Part shown: one piece after another, positions 1 to 7,414 of the stretch
How the letters are laid out: each line of letters starts with the position of its first letter
How positions within the stretch are numbered: the stretch's first letter is position 1
Source of the DNA: Muribaculum sp.
GTDB taxonomy: Bacteria > Bacillota > Clostridia > Lachnospirales > Lachnospiraceae
Assembly: GCA_023663505.1 (NCBI GenBank)
Contig: JAMPHH010000046.1
Location: 1-26,558, forward strand
Direction of reading: 5' to 3'
DNA: 26,558 bases
Program-made: the position numbers and the translations under genes
The notes under the pieces: generated by a model
Database searches by the model: none
Told to the model about the DNA's origin: nothing
Seen by the model: the letters and a program-made list of their open reading frames with translations, nothing else

Positions 1-65
1 TAAAATTTTCAAAGTTCACAAATTTCTGCTTGACTTTTTATTTGCAGACTTAAATATAACAATAA

Positions 66-494
66 TCACACAATCGTCACACAATACCCCTTCGTCTCCT
101 TTCCTTTCTCGATGTGTTCCTTATATCCCTCGATATAAAAAGGAATATTGTCCTCGCTTCCGTTGAGTATGCGCCCCTTTGCCTTTTGCCACGCGCGGAT
201 CGACACGCTAAAGTCTGGCTCTCCCGCAATCAGAATGGGCTGCTGTTCGTTCTCCAGCCAGTAATACTCGCCCCCGTAATTTTGGCGGGCGGTTTCAAAG
301 ATATAGCATCCCACCATGGACGACGCATTGAACAGCGCCTCCGTGTCCAAATCATCTCCCTCAAAGGAACCCAGAAAACTATCCGCCTCTGCCAGACTTT
401 CAATAGAAAAATCGAAAACGTCAACGCCCTCTTCCCGCATATTAGCCGCAAAGCGATTGGCGGTAGATATGATATCCTCCATCAATTTTCCCAT
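66..494 (-). CDS. Conserved hypothetical protein, NGSED-motif family (copy 1)
   Basis: A 142-residue soluble protein of unknown function, with no signal peptide or membrane segment. It shares a layout with the products at 508-1332 and 25031-25495: a D(Y/F)-ES-x4-D segment near the N terminus, a G-x-Y-I-x-E/Q helix (here GCYIFE), an aromatic/Trp strand (YYWLE), a Pro-containing strand, and a final K-x-x-x-x-(I/L)-NGSED motif. The ATG lies 13 bases after the stop of the upstream gene and has a GGGGGAAGG ribosome-binding site, so it looks translationally linked to that gene and is the last visible member of the diguanylate-cyclase operon. I do not recognise a named family and give no function. 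The similarity to its two relatives was seen by eye, not by alignment software. Confidence 0.8.
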   Translation of the reverse strand: MGKLMEDIISTANRFAANMREEGVDVFDFSIESLAEADSFLGSFEGDDLDTEALFNASSMVGCYIFETARQNYGGEYYWLENEQQPILIAGEPDFSVSIRAWQKAKGRILNGSEDNIPFYIEGYKEHIEKGKETKGYCVTIV

Positions 495-507
495 TTCGTC
501 CTTCCCC

Positions 508-1332
508 CTACCCCTCTATCTCCTCATGTGGAACCTTGGCGAGAAAGTCCGTCTCCTCAAAATTATAAAAATACTCTCTCAACGCCGTCTTAAGCTGTTC
601 CAGTGAAATGATATCCCGCTCTCTCGGGGTGTATTTACCAAAGGGGGTGACAAGGTCTACGCGCTCGGTGTTCGCACAGTCGGGGTTGATCATGCCGTAT
701 GCCCTCCGACCGTCCTTATTAAACCACGCCTCACAGACAAATCTATCGCCAACGCCATAGAATTGAAAGAATCCGTCATGGGATTTGAAAATAACAAAAT
801 CCTCCTTGCCCTCAGCGACAAGGTTAATATAATAATCCGCGTCCTTATAAACAACCGCCTCAAGCTTACTGCCGCTCGCCGTTTCGACATCGGGCACTCT
901 CAGCACTCCCGTCTTGGGCAGCTCGTCCTTCGTCAAAATAGAGAACGCCACATCAACGAAGCCCTCTACACTGTCCTCGTCTCCGTTTAGAATCTGCTTG
1001 TGTGCCTTGCTGATCGGAGAAGCCGCCATGCGCTTATCGGGCAGGGCGATTATGGGAAGTCCGTCGTCAATGAGCCAGCCAAAGCCCTTCTTGGCCAGTC
1101 CGCAGCGCAGCATTACCTCCCCGATATAGATTCCAAACACGACCGCGAGATTCCACAGGGTTCGCTCTCCGTCATCACCGTCATATTCGTCAATGTGATT
1201 GTGATAATCCTCAAGAAGCGCGTCAACGTTTCCCACACTCTCCCTTGTATAATCGAGCGTAATGCCGATTTGCGCGGCAATATGCATCGCCTTTTGCATG
1301 GTATCCTTGACAATCGCATCAAATTCGTCCAT
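508..1332 (-). CDS. Conserved hypothetical two-domain protein, NGSED-motif family (copy 2)
   Basis: A 274-residue soluble protein. Residues about 1-130 match the family of 66-494: LDYTRES near residue 26, GIYIGEV, a GFGW strand and ILNGDEDS. Residues about 135-274 form an extra domain rich in aromatic and charged residues (SHDGFFQFYGVG, TPFGKYTPRERD) that the two short relatives lack. The ATG has an AGGAGAGGGAGAG ribosome-binding site and lies 20 bases after the stop of the diguanylate cyclase at 1353-3128. It is therefore probably cotranscribed with the signalling genes. The short partner-like layout faintly recalls immunity-type or accessory proteins, but that is only an impression. Function unknown. 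Confidence 0.82.
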   Translation of the reverse strand: MDEFDAIVKDTMQKAMHIAAQIGITLDYTRESVGNVDALLEDYHNHIDEYDGDDGERTLWNLAVVFGIYIGEVMLRCGLAKKGFGWLIDDGLPIIALPDKRMAASPISKAHKQILNGDEDSVEGFVDVAFSILTKDELPKTGVLRVPDVETASGSKLEAVVYKDADYYINLVAEGKEDFVIFKSHDGFFQFYGVGDRFVCEAWFNKDGRRAYGMINPDCANTERVDLVTPFGKYTPRERDIISLEQLKTALREYFYNFEETDFLAKVPHEEIEG

Positions 1333-1352
1333 CTCTCCCTCTCCTATATCAC

Positions 1353-3128
1353 TTACCTATCATTGATCAACAGCTCCATAATCTTGCTGATATACGCCAG
1401 ATTCGCCATATCGCTGTCCGACCATTTGCGCGACATATCACTCATCTTACAATAGGCGATGTAGCCCTCGTGCTTCCTGCAGTTCATCTTATAGATCAAA
1501 GCAACCTTCACGCCATGCTCCATCAGATACCGATACATCTGTGGACAGAGCTGCTCAATCAAATCAAGCTTGTCAATGACAGCCATGTCATGTTCCCTGT
1601 AAAGGTGGACAAAATTCTCCTCATGCACATAGTTGGCAAAGGAATCCGCGGGCTTCTCCCCTCCATTCACATTCCAATAGCTCTCCAAGCGAATCTTTGC
1701 GGCGTCCCCGTAGGACAAATGAACCACGTCCAGTCCGAAGGTATTGCCGATATCGCGAAGCATCATATCATAAGGGCGGTTCGTCTGCCACGCCAGATAT
1801 TCCATCATCTTCAGCACAAGCTCTTCCTTGTCCTGTCTCTGCATCACGCTGTTTTGCTCATTGACGGGCTCGTTTTCCGCTAGCACGTCCCCGTGCACCT
1901 CACGGGAATATACGATATAGCGGTTTTTCCCCTTTTGCTTTGCCCGATAAAGCATCTTGTCCGCAATCTTGAACAGGTCATCATAGCTCGAAGCGTCCTC
2001 GGGATAAGTGGAAACGCCGATCGAGCATGTCACCTGCGGTACCTCCTTGCGCTCCTTGTACGCCCACTCCACATTGCTCCTGATGCTGCGGAGCACGCCT
2101 CGCAGATCCGAGAGGTCATTTACACCCTCTAATACGATAAACATCTCGTCTCCGCCGATTCTCCCCGCAAGCCCCTTGCCCGCGACGGCTTCCTTCAGAA
2201 TGTCGGCAACGGTGGCAAGCACCTCGTCCCCGAACATATGCCCCAAAGTGTCATTCACCTGTTTAAAATTATCGAGGTCTATAACGCACAGGTTGACATT
2301 GTATTTCGGCTTGTGCCTGAGCAGATTCTCCGTGTATTCCACAATCGCCTTCTTGGTGAGCAGCCCCGTGGTCATATCCCGTTCAAAATCATTTTGGACG
2401 CGCTCGGCGCTGCCGTCATCTGAATTGCCTCTGCGCGAGATGTATCCCAGAACCACCTGTTCCTTGTGTGAGTTCAGTATCGTCTTACCCTTCACGACAT
2501 GGAGGCTCTCCGAAAGCTCCGCCTTCTCATAAGAAAAGACAAGCTTATATTCAAAGCCCTTTGTCCCCTTTGAAATGTCCTCACACAGCTGTTGGAAGAC
2601 CGCCATATTGTCCTCGTCCACGGCGTGATTTTGCACAATGGCGTCCTTGAATTGCTCCATCGTCCCGCGAAATGACATGATACGGTTGACGCTTCCTCCG
2701 TTAAACACCTCCAAGGAATCCTTCTGCACATTGTACAGAAACAGATTCTCGCCCCACATATCAAGGAACTCGCTGTAAGCCCCGTTCTCGTCGCACAGAT
2801 TATTCAGCTTGTCCTCAAGCCCGCCGATATCCTGAATCCTGAACTCGATATAGGACTCCTTATCGCCCTCTATCTCGATGCCCGTAAGCTCCGCCAACAC
2901 GCTGCGGTACTGCCCGCCCGCCGTCATCAGATGAATCACCAATTCCGCGGTCTCGTCCACGACAAGTTCCGACATAATCCTTTTGAGATATTCCACGTCG
3001 TCAGGGTGGACATTTCCAAGAAGGGACACATAATTCTCAGAGCCTATGTACTCATAAAATTGTTGATCCGCCCTCGCAAATGATAACCTCCTGTCAACAG
3101 TCGCCGTACCCGTGTAAAATTTTTCCAT
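1353..3128 (-). CDS. PAS-GGDEF-GAF-like diguanylate cyclase (paralogue A)
   Basis: Predicted to condense two GTP into cyclic di-GMP in the cytoplasm; no membrane segment is visible. Domain order, numbered from this ATG: PAS-like segment about 5-101 (TATVDRRLSF, QFYEYIG), second PAS-like segment about 120-235, GGDEF domain about 250-410 and GAF-like C terminus about 440-591. Metal-binding Asp284 and Asp286 sit in VIDLDNFKQVND, and the signature reads GGDEM at 325-329 instead of GGDEF. The RxxD inhibitory site expected five residues before it is absent (AGKG). I chose the ATG at 3128 because GAGG precedes it by about 7 bases and MEKFYTGTAT aligns with the start of the paralogue at 3240-5009; an upstream in-frame TTG lies at 3155. 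The methionine variant should not by itself abolish activity, but that is inference. Confidence 0.92.
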   Translation of the reverse strand: MEKFYTGTATVDRRLSFARADQQFYEYIGSENYVSLLGNVHPDDVEYLKRIMSELVVDETAELVIHLMTAGGQYRSVLAELTGIEIEGDKESYIEFRIQDIGGLEDKLNNLCDENGAYSEFLDMWGENLFLYNVQKDSLEVFNGGSVNRIMSFRGTMEQFKDAIVQNHAVDEDNMAVFQQLCEDISKGTKGFEYKLVFSYEKAELSESLHVVKGKTILNSHKEQVVLGYISRRGNSDDGSAERVQNDFERDMTTGLLTKKAIVEYTENLLRHKPKYNVNLCVIDLDNFKQVNDTLGHMFGDEVLATVADILKEAVAGKGLAGRIGGDEMFIVLEGVNDLSDLRGVLRSIRSNVEWAYKERKEVPQVTCSIGVSTYPEDASSYDDLFKIADKMLYRAKQKGKNRYIVYSREVHGDVLAENEPVNEQNSVMQRQDKEELVLKMMEYLAWQTNRPYDMMLRDIGNTFGLDVVHLSYGDAAKIRLESYWNVNGGEKPADSFANYVHEENFVHLYREHDMAVIDKLDLIEQLCPQMYRYLMEHGVKVALIYKMNCRKHEGYIAYCKMSDMSRKWSDSDMANLAYISKIMELLINDR

Positions 3129-3164
3129 CACAATCCTCATTTCTGCGCTGCTCAAGCTTTAACT

Positions 3165-3198
3165 ATGTTTAAACATTACATCGGCGTCCTTGTGTCAA
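3165..3198 (-). promoter_or_regulatory. Possible promoter with a 12-bp palindrome over the -10 region
   Basis: A perfect -35 (TTGACA) lies at 3193-3198. The -10 position 17 bases on, 3170-3175, holds only TGTTTA, a poor match. It falls inside ATGTTTAAACAT (3165-3176), a perfect 12-bp palindrome that could be an operator or could make the promoter activator-dependent. The site is in the 111-base gap between the two diguanylate cyclase genes, the only sizeable gap in this operon. It may give paralogue A separate control. Confidence 0.3.
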
Positions 3199-3239
3199 GC
3201 CTTTTTCGACTTTGCAACGCGTAGCCACAAATCGCCTCT

Positions 3240-5009
3240 CTATCTTCCGCCTATTACCAGCTCTATCATTTTGCCGATAAGATTCAAATACGCCTTGTCG
3301 TGCTCCGACCACGTCCGCAAGGAGCTATCCCCCTTGATAAAAAATACATATCCCGAGACCTTACCCTCCATACGGTAGATCAACGCCGCCGTCACATGCT
3401 GTTCATTAAAGCTCTCATACACCTCGGGACATGCAAATTCCAAATCCGCCGTGTGGTCGATGACCGCAAGATTATTCTCATTGAAAAGCTGTCGGAATTT
3501 CGTGGAGTCCGTGTAGCTTAGCTGTTCGTCCCCCACCTCCTCGCCATCGGCGCGCCAATGGGAAGCGGCGGCAAGGGGCTCCACATAGAAGATGTCCACA
3601 CCCTTGAGACGGAACGCGATTCCCGTCTGCTCCATCACGGAACGGATTCCCCACAGCCCGAGGTGAAGGAAATTCTCCGTGATCTCCAAGAGCAGATGCT
3701 CCTTGTTCACGTTCTGCTTCTTCATTTGTCCTGCGTCAACCACGGGTACGGCAGCGGTGTCCTTGTGAAGCACATCGCCGTGGATATTGGGGGTATAGAT
3801 GATATAACGGTTCTTGCCGTTCTCCTTGGCGAGATAGAGCATCTTGTCCGCCAGCTTGAACAAATCGTCATAATTGTCCACGTCCGCAGGCCAAGCGGCA
3901 GCCCCCATGGAGCAGCTTAGGTGAAGCTCCTTCATATCCCTGTACGTCCACTCGACGCCCATGCGGATCGTCCTCAGAATACTCTTTAAATCAACCCTGT
4001 CCGCAATATTTTCGAGGAAGATCATCATTTCATCGCCGCCGATACGCCCCACGACGCCTCTCTCTCCCACGGCGTCCTTCAGGATATCCGCCACGGTCAT
4101 AAGTACCTCGTCGCCGAACATATGCCCGAAATTATCATTCACGCTCTTAAAGTTATCAACATCTACGATACACAGATAATAATTCCCCTCCGCATTAGAG
4201 TCTATAATGCTTTTGATATACTCTGTAACGGAACGCTTGCTCAAAAGCCCCGTCATCTCGTCGCGCCCCGCATCCGTCCCCGAGCGGGATTTCCTTCGGT
4301 GGGAATTCTTGGACATGGTGTAAAAGCACCCGAGCACAAGCGACCTTTCCTGTGAGTCCGTAATAGTCCTTCCCCTCAGTTGGTACAGCTCTCTCGTGTT
4401 CGCTCCAAACAGATGCGGCAGCATGATCTCATGGGAAAAATGATGTGTTCCCTCTCGCAGATCCGTGCAGAAAGCCCGAAAGGACTCCGCATACTTATCC
4501 GTGAAGGGGTGCCTTGCCGTCAGTGACTTCTCCCACATCTCAAGGCTGCCGCGAAAAAGCCTCATACGCTGACGCTCTCCCCCCATAAAGATGCAGAAGT
4601 CGTCCCTTTTGGAATCATAGCGGAAGAACAGCTCGTCCATGATATCCATATAGACGCTCAGCTCATGAACATCGTCCCCCAAGGCACAGAGCTCCTGCTC
4701 CAAATCCTCAACCGACTGTATATTAAGCTTGATAAGCTCCTCCCGCTCTGTCTCCGCCCTCACAATATCCGCGACAACCCAGTGAATACTCCCGTCCTGA
4801 CGTTGGACGCGATAGGAAGCGATCTTAGACTCCCCATTGTCCCACACTGTCTCCATGGATTCCTTAAGCCCCGGAAAATCCTCCTTGAACACACTCTGTT
4901 CCAGAAAAATAGGATTCTCCCACCCTATATACTGATAGAAGCTTTGGTTGGCATTGACAATATGCAGTTCTCTATCTATTGTGGCAGTACCCGTCGTAAA
5001 ATGTGTCAT
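3240..5009 (-). CDS. PAS-GGDEF-GAF-like diguanylate cyclase (paralogue B)
   Basis: Predicted cyclic di-GMP synthase with the same architecture as the gene at 1353-3128 and similarity along the whole length: PAS-like about 5-95 (TATIDRELHI, SFYQYIG), second PAS-like about 115-230, GGDEF about 250-405, GAF-like end about 430-589. Metal-binding Asp283 and Asp285 lie in IVDVDNFKSVND. The signature is again GGDEM (324-328) and again has no RxxD inhibitory site (GERG). The ATG at 5009 has GGGAG nine bases upstream and lies 16 bases after the stop of the cytidylate-kinase-like gene. A longer frame reaching 5048 would overlap that gene and is less likely. The pair looks like a duplication followed by divergence of the sensory domains. 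Confidence 0.92.
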   Translation of the reverse strand: MTHFTTGTATIDRELHIVNANQSFYQYIGWENPIFLEQSVFKEDFPGLKESMETVWDNGESKIASYRVQRQDGSIHWVVADIVRAETEREELIKLNIQSVEDLEQELCALGDDVHELSVYMDIMDELFFRYDSKRDDFCIFMGGERQRMRLFRGSLEMWEKSLTARHPFTDKYAESFRAFCTDLREGTHHFSHEIMLPHLFGANTRELYQLRGRTITDSQERSLVLGCFYTMSKNSHRRKSRSGTDAGRDEMTGLLSKRSVTEYIKSIIDSNAEGNYYLCIVDVDNFKSVNDNFGHMFGDEVLMTVADILKDAVGERGVVGRIGGDEMMIFLENIADRVDLKSILRTIRMGVEWTYRDMKELHLSCSMGAAAWPADVDNYDDLFKLADKMLYLAKENGKNRYIIYTPNIHGDVLHKDTAAVPVVDAGQMKKQNVNKEHLLLEITENFLHLGLWGIRSVMEQTGIAFRLKGVDIFYVEPLAAASHWRADGEEVGDEQLSYTDSTKFRQLFNENNLAVIDHTADLEFACPEVYESFNEQHVTAALIYRMEGKVSGYVFFIKGDSSLRTWSEHDKAYLNLIGKMIELVIGGR

Positions 5010-5025
5010 TTTTGACCACTCCCGT

Positions 5026-5655
5026 TTATTTTGTATTTCTCTTTTCAAAATCCTCGATATACTGAGTGATAAGCTTTACCGTGCCCTCTACCCCTAAGAC
5101 GCTGCTGTTGATACACAGGTCATAGCTGTCCGCGCGACCCCATTTCTTGGAGGAATAATAATTGTAATAGCTCTGCCGCTGCTTATCCTTCTTGATGATC
5201 ATGTCCCTTGCCTTTGCCTCGGGGAGCTCGTATTTCTCCATGATGCGCTTGATCTTCGAATCCTCGTTCGCATAGATAAAAAGGTGAATACAGTTCTCAA
5301 AATCAGCCAACGCATAATCCGCGCAGCGTCCCACGATCACGCACGGTCCCTCGCTTGCAATCTTCTTGATCGTGTCAAACTGCGCAAGGAACACCTTATG
5401 ACTGATAGGCATATCCACAAAGGAGGAGGCATTGTAGCCAAAGGAATACGTATCCATCACCAGATTATACAAAAAGGAATTGGTAGGACGCTCATCGTGA
5501 TTCTGAATCATCTCCTCACAAAAGCCACTTTCCTTCGCCGCGCGTGTGAGCAGCTCCTTGTCATAGCATGTAATGTCAAAATATTCCGCAATCTTCTCGC
5601 CAATCTCGCGTCCCGCAGACCCAAACTGGCGACCTATGGTAATAACCGTATTCAT
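5026..5655 (-). CDS. Cytidylate kinase-like family protein
   Basis: A 209-residue protein of the cytidylate-kinase-like group (Cytidylate_kin2 type), a P-loop NMP-kinase fold. The N terminus reads TVITIGRQFGSAGREIGEKI, the altered P-loop typical of this group. A VIVGRCADY segment and an Arg-rich lid-like stretch (KDKQRQSYYNYYSSKKWG) follow. The true substrate of these proteins is generally not established, so CMP kinase activity should not be assumed. The ATG at 5655 is preceded by GGAGGTG at good spacing; a longer in-frame start at 5682 is not needed. It is the first gene after the strong promoter at 5694-5722 and leads the operon with two diguanylate cyclases, which suggests a nucleotide-related accessory role (inference). 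Confidence 0.88.
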   Translation of the reverse strand: MNTVITIGRQFGSAGREIGEKIAEYFDITCYDKELLTRAAKESGFCEEMIQNHDERPTNSFLYNLVMDTYSFGYNASSFVDMPISHKVFLAQFDTIKKIASEGPCVIVGRCADYALADFENCIHLFIYANEDSKIKRIMEKYELPEAKARDMIIKKDKQRQSYYNYYSSKKWGRADSYDLCINSSVLGVEGTVKLITQYIEDFEKRNTK

Positions 5656-5693
5656 ACAACGCACCTCCAATTCTTTATACATTCTATAAGTAT

Positions 5694-5722
5694 ATTATAC
5701 GTCATTTTTGTATACATGACAA
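5694..5722 (-). promoter_or_regulatory. Strong sigma-A type promoter of the cytidylate-kinase-like/diguanylate cyclase operon
   Basis: On the minus strand TTGTCA (5717-5722) is followed after exactly 17 bases by a perfect TATAAT (5694-5699). The first gene starts 38 bases downstream of the -10, with a GGAGGTG ribosome-binding site between. This is the best promoter match in the window. Confidence 0.8.
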
Positions 5723-5754
5723 CGTTTTTTGCAAAAATTTTATGCAATTTATAC

Positions 5755-5940
5755 AAAATTTCGTTACAATTCACGCCTTAACCGATTCAGCAACCTTCTG
5801 TTTGATGTGCGTGAATTGCAACGAAGATGCACACAAAACGGGGAGAGTACACCCCGTTTTGGTGCCTTCTGTCTCGGATTTTGATGCAGAATACGCATCA
5901 AAATCTCTCGCGGTTGCACCATGAACAGTAACAAAATTTT
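5755..5940. repeat. Gene-free element of nested inverted repeats
   Basis: This stretch lies between the rluD-family stop (5947) and the promoter at 5694-5722 and has no credible gene. Four inverted repeats are present. Outer arms 5755-5767 and 5928-5940 match at 12 of 13 positions. Stem 1 pairs 5762-5776 with 5809-5823, 14 of 15. Stem 2 pairs 5823-5869 on itself: about 18 pairs with two small bulges and a core of CAAAACGGGG facing CCCCGTTTTG. Stem 3 pairs 5877-5887 with 5895-5905, 11 of 11. The outer arm and stem 1 share 5762-5767, so they exclude each other. It could be a terminator region for rluD, a structured RNA, or a small dispersed MITE-like element; the sequence alone does not decide. 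Confidence 0.7.
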
Positions 5941-5946
5941 CACTTA

Positions 5947-6858
5947 CTAAAGAATCTCAAGTAAATGTTCAAAATATTCCGGCAGCGGCGCCTCCACCTC
6001 GATATATTCCTTGGTCACCGGATGTACAAAGCCAAGCGTCTTCGCGTGGAGCGTCTGCCCCTCCAATCGAAAGGGCGATTTCCTGCCCAACGCGTATACC
6101 TCGTCTCCCAGAACGGGATACCCGATACTCGCCATGTGTACGCGAATCTGATGTGTGCGCCCCGTCTCCAACACACACTCCACATAAGTATATTTCTGAA
6201 AACGCTTAAGCACCCGATAATGCGTCACCGCGCGCTTGCCGTTTCTCTCGTTCACAGCCATTTTCTTGCGGTCCGTGGGGTGCCTTCCAATCGGCTTGTC
6301 GATCACGCCCTCATCTTCCGCGAGCACGCCGTAACAGATCGCCTCGTATCTTCTGTTGATGCTGTGTTCCTTTAGCTGCGCCGCAATATCGTTATGCGCC
6401 CTGTCATTTTTACAGACGATGATCGAGCCCGTGGTATCGCGGTCGATTCGATGCACGATCCCGGGACGCATCACCCCGTTGATGCCCGAAAGCTCCTTCC
6501 CGCAGTGATACATCAGCGCGTTCACCAACGTCCCGCTGTAATGCCCCGCCGCAGGGTGCACCACCATACCCTTGGGCTTGTTTACCACGATGATATCCGA
6601 ATCCTCATAGAGGATATCCAGAGGGATATTCTCCGCGGCGATATCCGGCTCGACGGATTCAGGCAGGGCAAAGCGCACCTCGTCCTCCGCCTTCACGCGA
6701 AAGCTGCTTTTGACCACGGCGCCGTTGACATACACTCGCCCCTCCTTGATCATTTTCTGGATAAAAGAGCGGGATAACGAATCAATGAGCATACTGACAC
6801 AAATGTCAATACGCTCATCAGCCATATCCTCCGCAATATGAAACACAAATTCACTCAT
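5947..6858 (-). CDS. rluD: RluA/RluD family 23S rRNA pseudouridine synthase
   Basis: A 303-residue enzyme that isomerises uridine to pseudouridine in rRNA. An N-terminal S4 RNA-binding domain (about 12-75, SRSFIQKMIKEGRVYVNG) is followed by the catalytic domain (about 85-300). The signature HRIDRDTTG contains the catalytic Asp139. VVNKPKGMVVHPAAGH and GRTHQIRVHMASIGYPVLGD are further family motifs. Length and order match RluD of Firmicutes, where the gene follows lspA as it does here: the ATG starts two bases before the lspA stop region ends. Assignment to RluD rather than another RluA-family member rests on the S4 domain and the neighbourhood. No T-run terminator follows directly; the inverted-repeat element at 5755-5940 comes next. 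Confidence 0.93.
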   Translation of the reverse strand: MSEFVFHIAEDMADERIDICVSMLIDSLSRSFIQKMIKEGRVYVNGAVVKSSFRVKAEDEVRFALPESVEPDIAAENIPLDILYEDSDIIVVNKPKGMVVHPAAGHYSGTLVNALMYHCGKELSGINGVMRPGIVHRIDRDTTGSIIVCKNDRAHNDIAAQLKEHSINRRYEAICYGVLAEDEGVIDKPIGRHPTDRKKMAVNERNGKRAVTHYRVLKRFQKYTYVECVLETGRTHQIRVHMASIGYPVLGDEVYALGRKSPFRLEGQTLHAKTLGFVHPVTKEYIEVEAPLPEYFEHLLEIL

Positions 6859-6859
6859 G

Positions 6860-7414
6860 CTACTTGATCTCCCGATATCGTCTCTGTTTAAAGCTTAAGA
6901 AATCCAAATCCTTCTCTTGGTACACGAACATAAACAGTATGAAAAGGGACAGCGTCCCCAACACGATATAGATATCCGCCACATTAAATATCGGGTAGTT
7001 GATCAGCACAAAGGAAATAAAATCCACAACATAATCAAATCGGAATCTGTCTATCATATTGCCCACGCCGCCCGCTATAATCACGGACAGGAGCAAATGC
7101 ACCCTCACATATCGTTTCCTCTCCGGCAGCTTAAACAGGAAGAATAGGATTACGATCAGAAATATAATCCCCACGAACAGGATAAAAAATTTCTGATTCT
7201 GCAGCATGCCAAAGGCAGAACCCCGATTCTCCAAATATTGCAGCTCCAACACGCCGTCAAACAGCACAAAGGCAGGCTTGCCCTTGAGCCTGTTGATCGC
7301 CAGATACTTCGTGTATTGGTCAAGCAAAAGCAACGCCACGGCGAGTACCGCGTCTATGCATAGCATTTTCCAACGGCTTAATTTATCCTGATCATTTAAA
7401 CTACTTTTACGCAT
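6860..7414 (-). CDS. lspA: Lipoprotein signal peptidase (signal peptidase II)
   Basis: A membrane aspartic protease that removes signal peptides from prolipoproteins. Four hydrophobic segments are visible, at about 20-35, 76-95, 106-118 and 148-168. The two catalytic aspartates are Asp122 in GNMIDRF and Asp147 in FNVADI, and the family motif LENRGSAFG is intact. The ATG at 7414 overlaps the aroB stop by eight bases and has GAGG six bases upstream; GTG/ATG codons back to 7429 are less likely. It lies between aroB and rluD. At least one substrate is predicted in this window, the carboxypeptidase with a lipobox at 11980-12972. Confidence 0.95.
   Translation of the reverse strand: MRKSSLNDQDKLSRWKMLCIDAVLAVALLLLDQYTKYLAINRLKGKPAFVLFDGVLELQYLENRGSAFGMLQNQKFFILFVGIIFLIVILFFLFKLPERKRYVRVHLLLSVIIAGGVGNMIDRFRFDYVVDFISFVLINYPIFNVADIYIVLGTLSLFILFMFVYQEKDLDFLSFKQRRYREIK

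Noticed and set aside
5742..5924. Plus-strand frame of 60 codons in the rluD downstream gap
   Set aside because: It runs through the inverted-repeat stems, has no ribosome-binding site and has no protein character.
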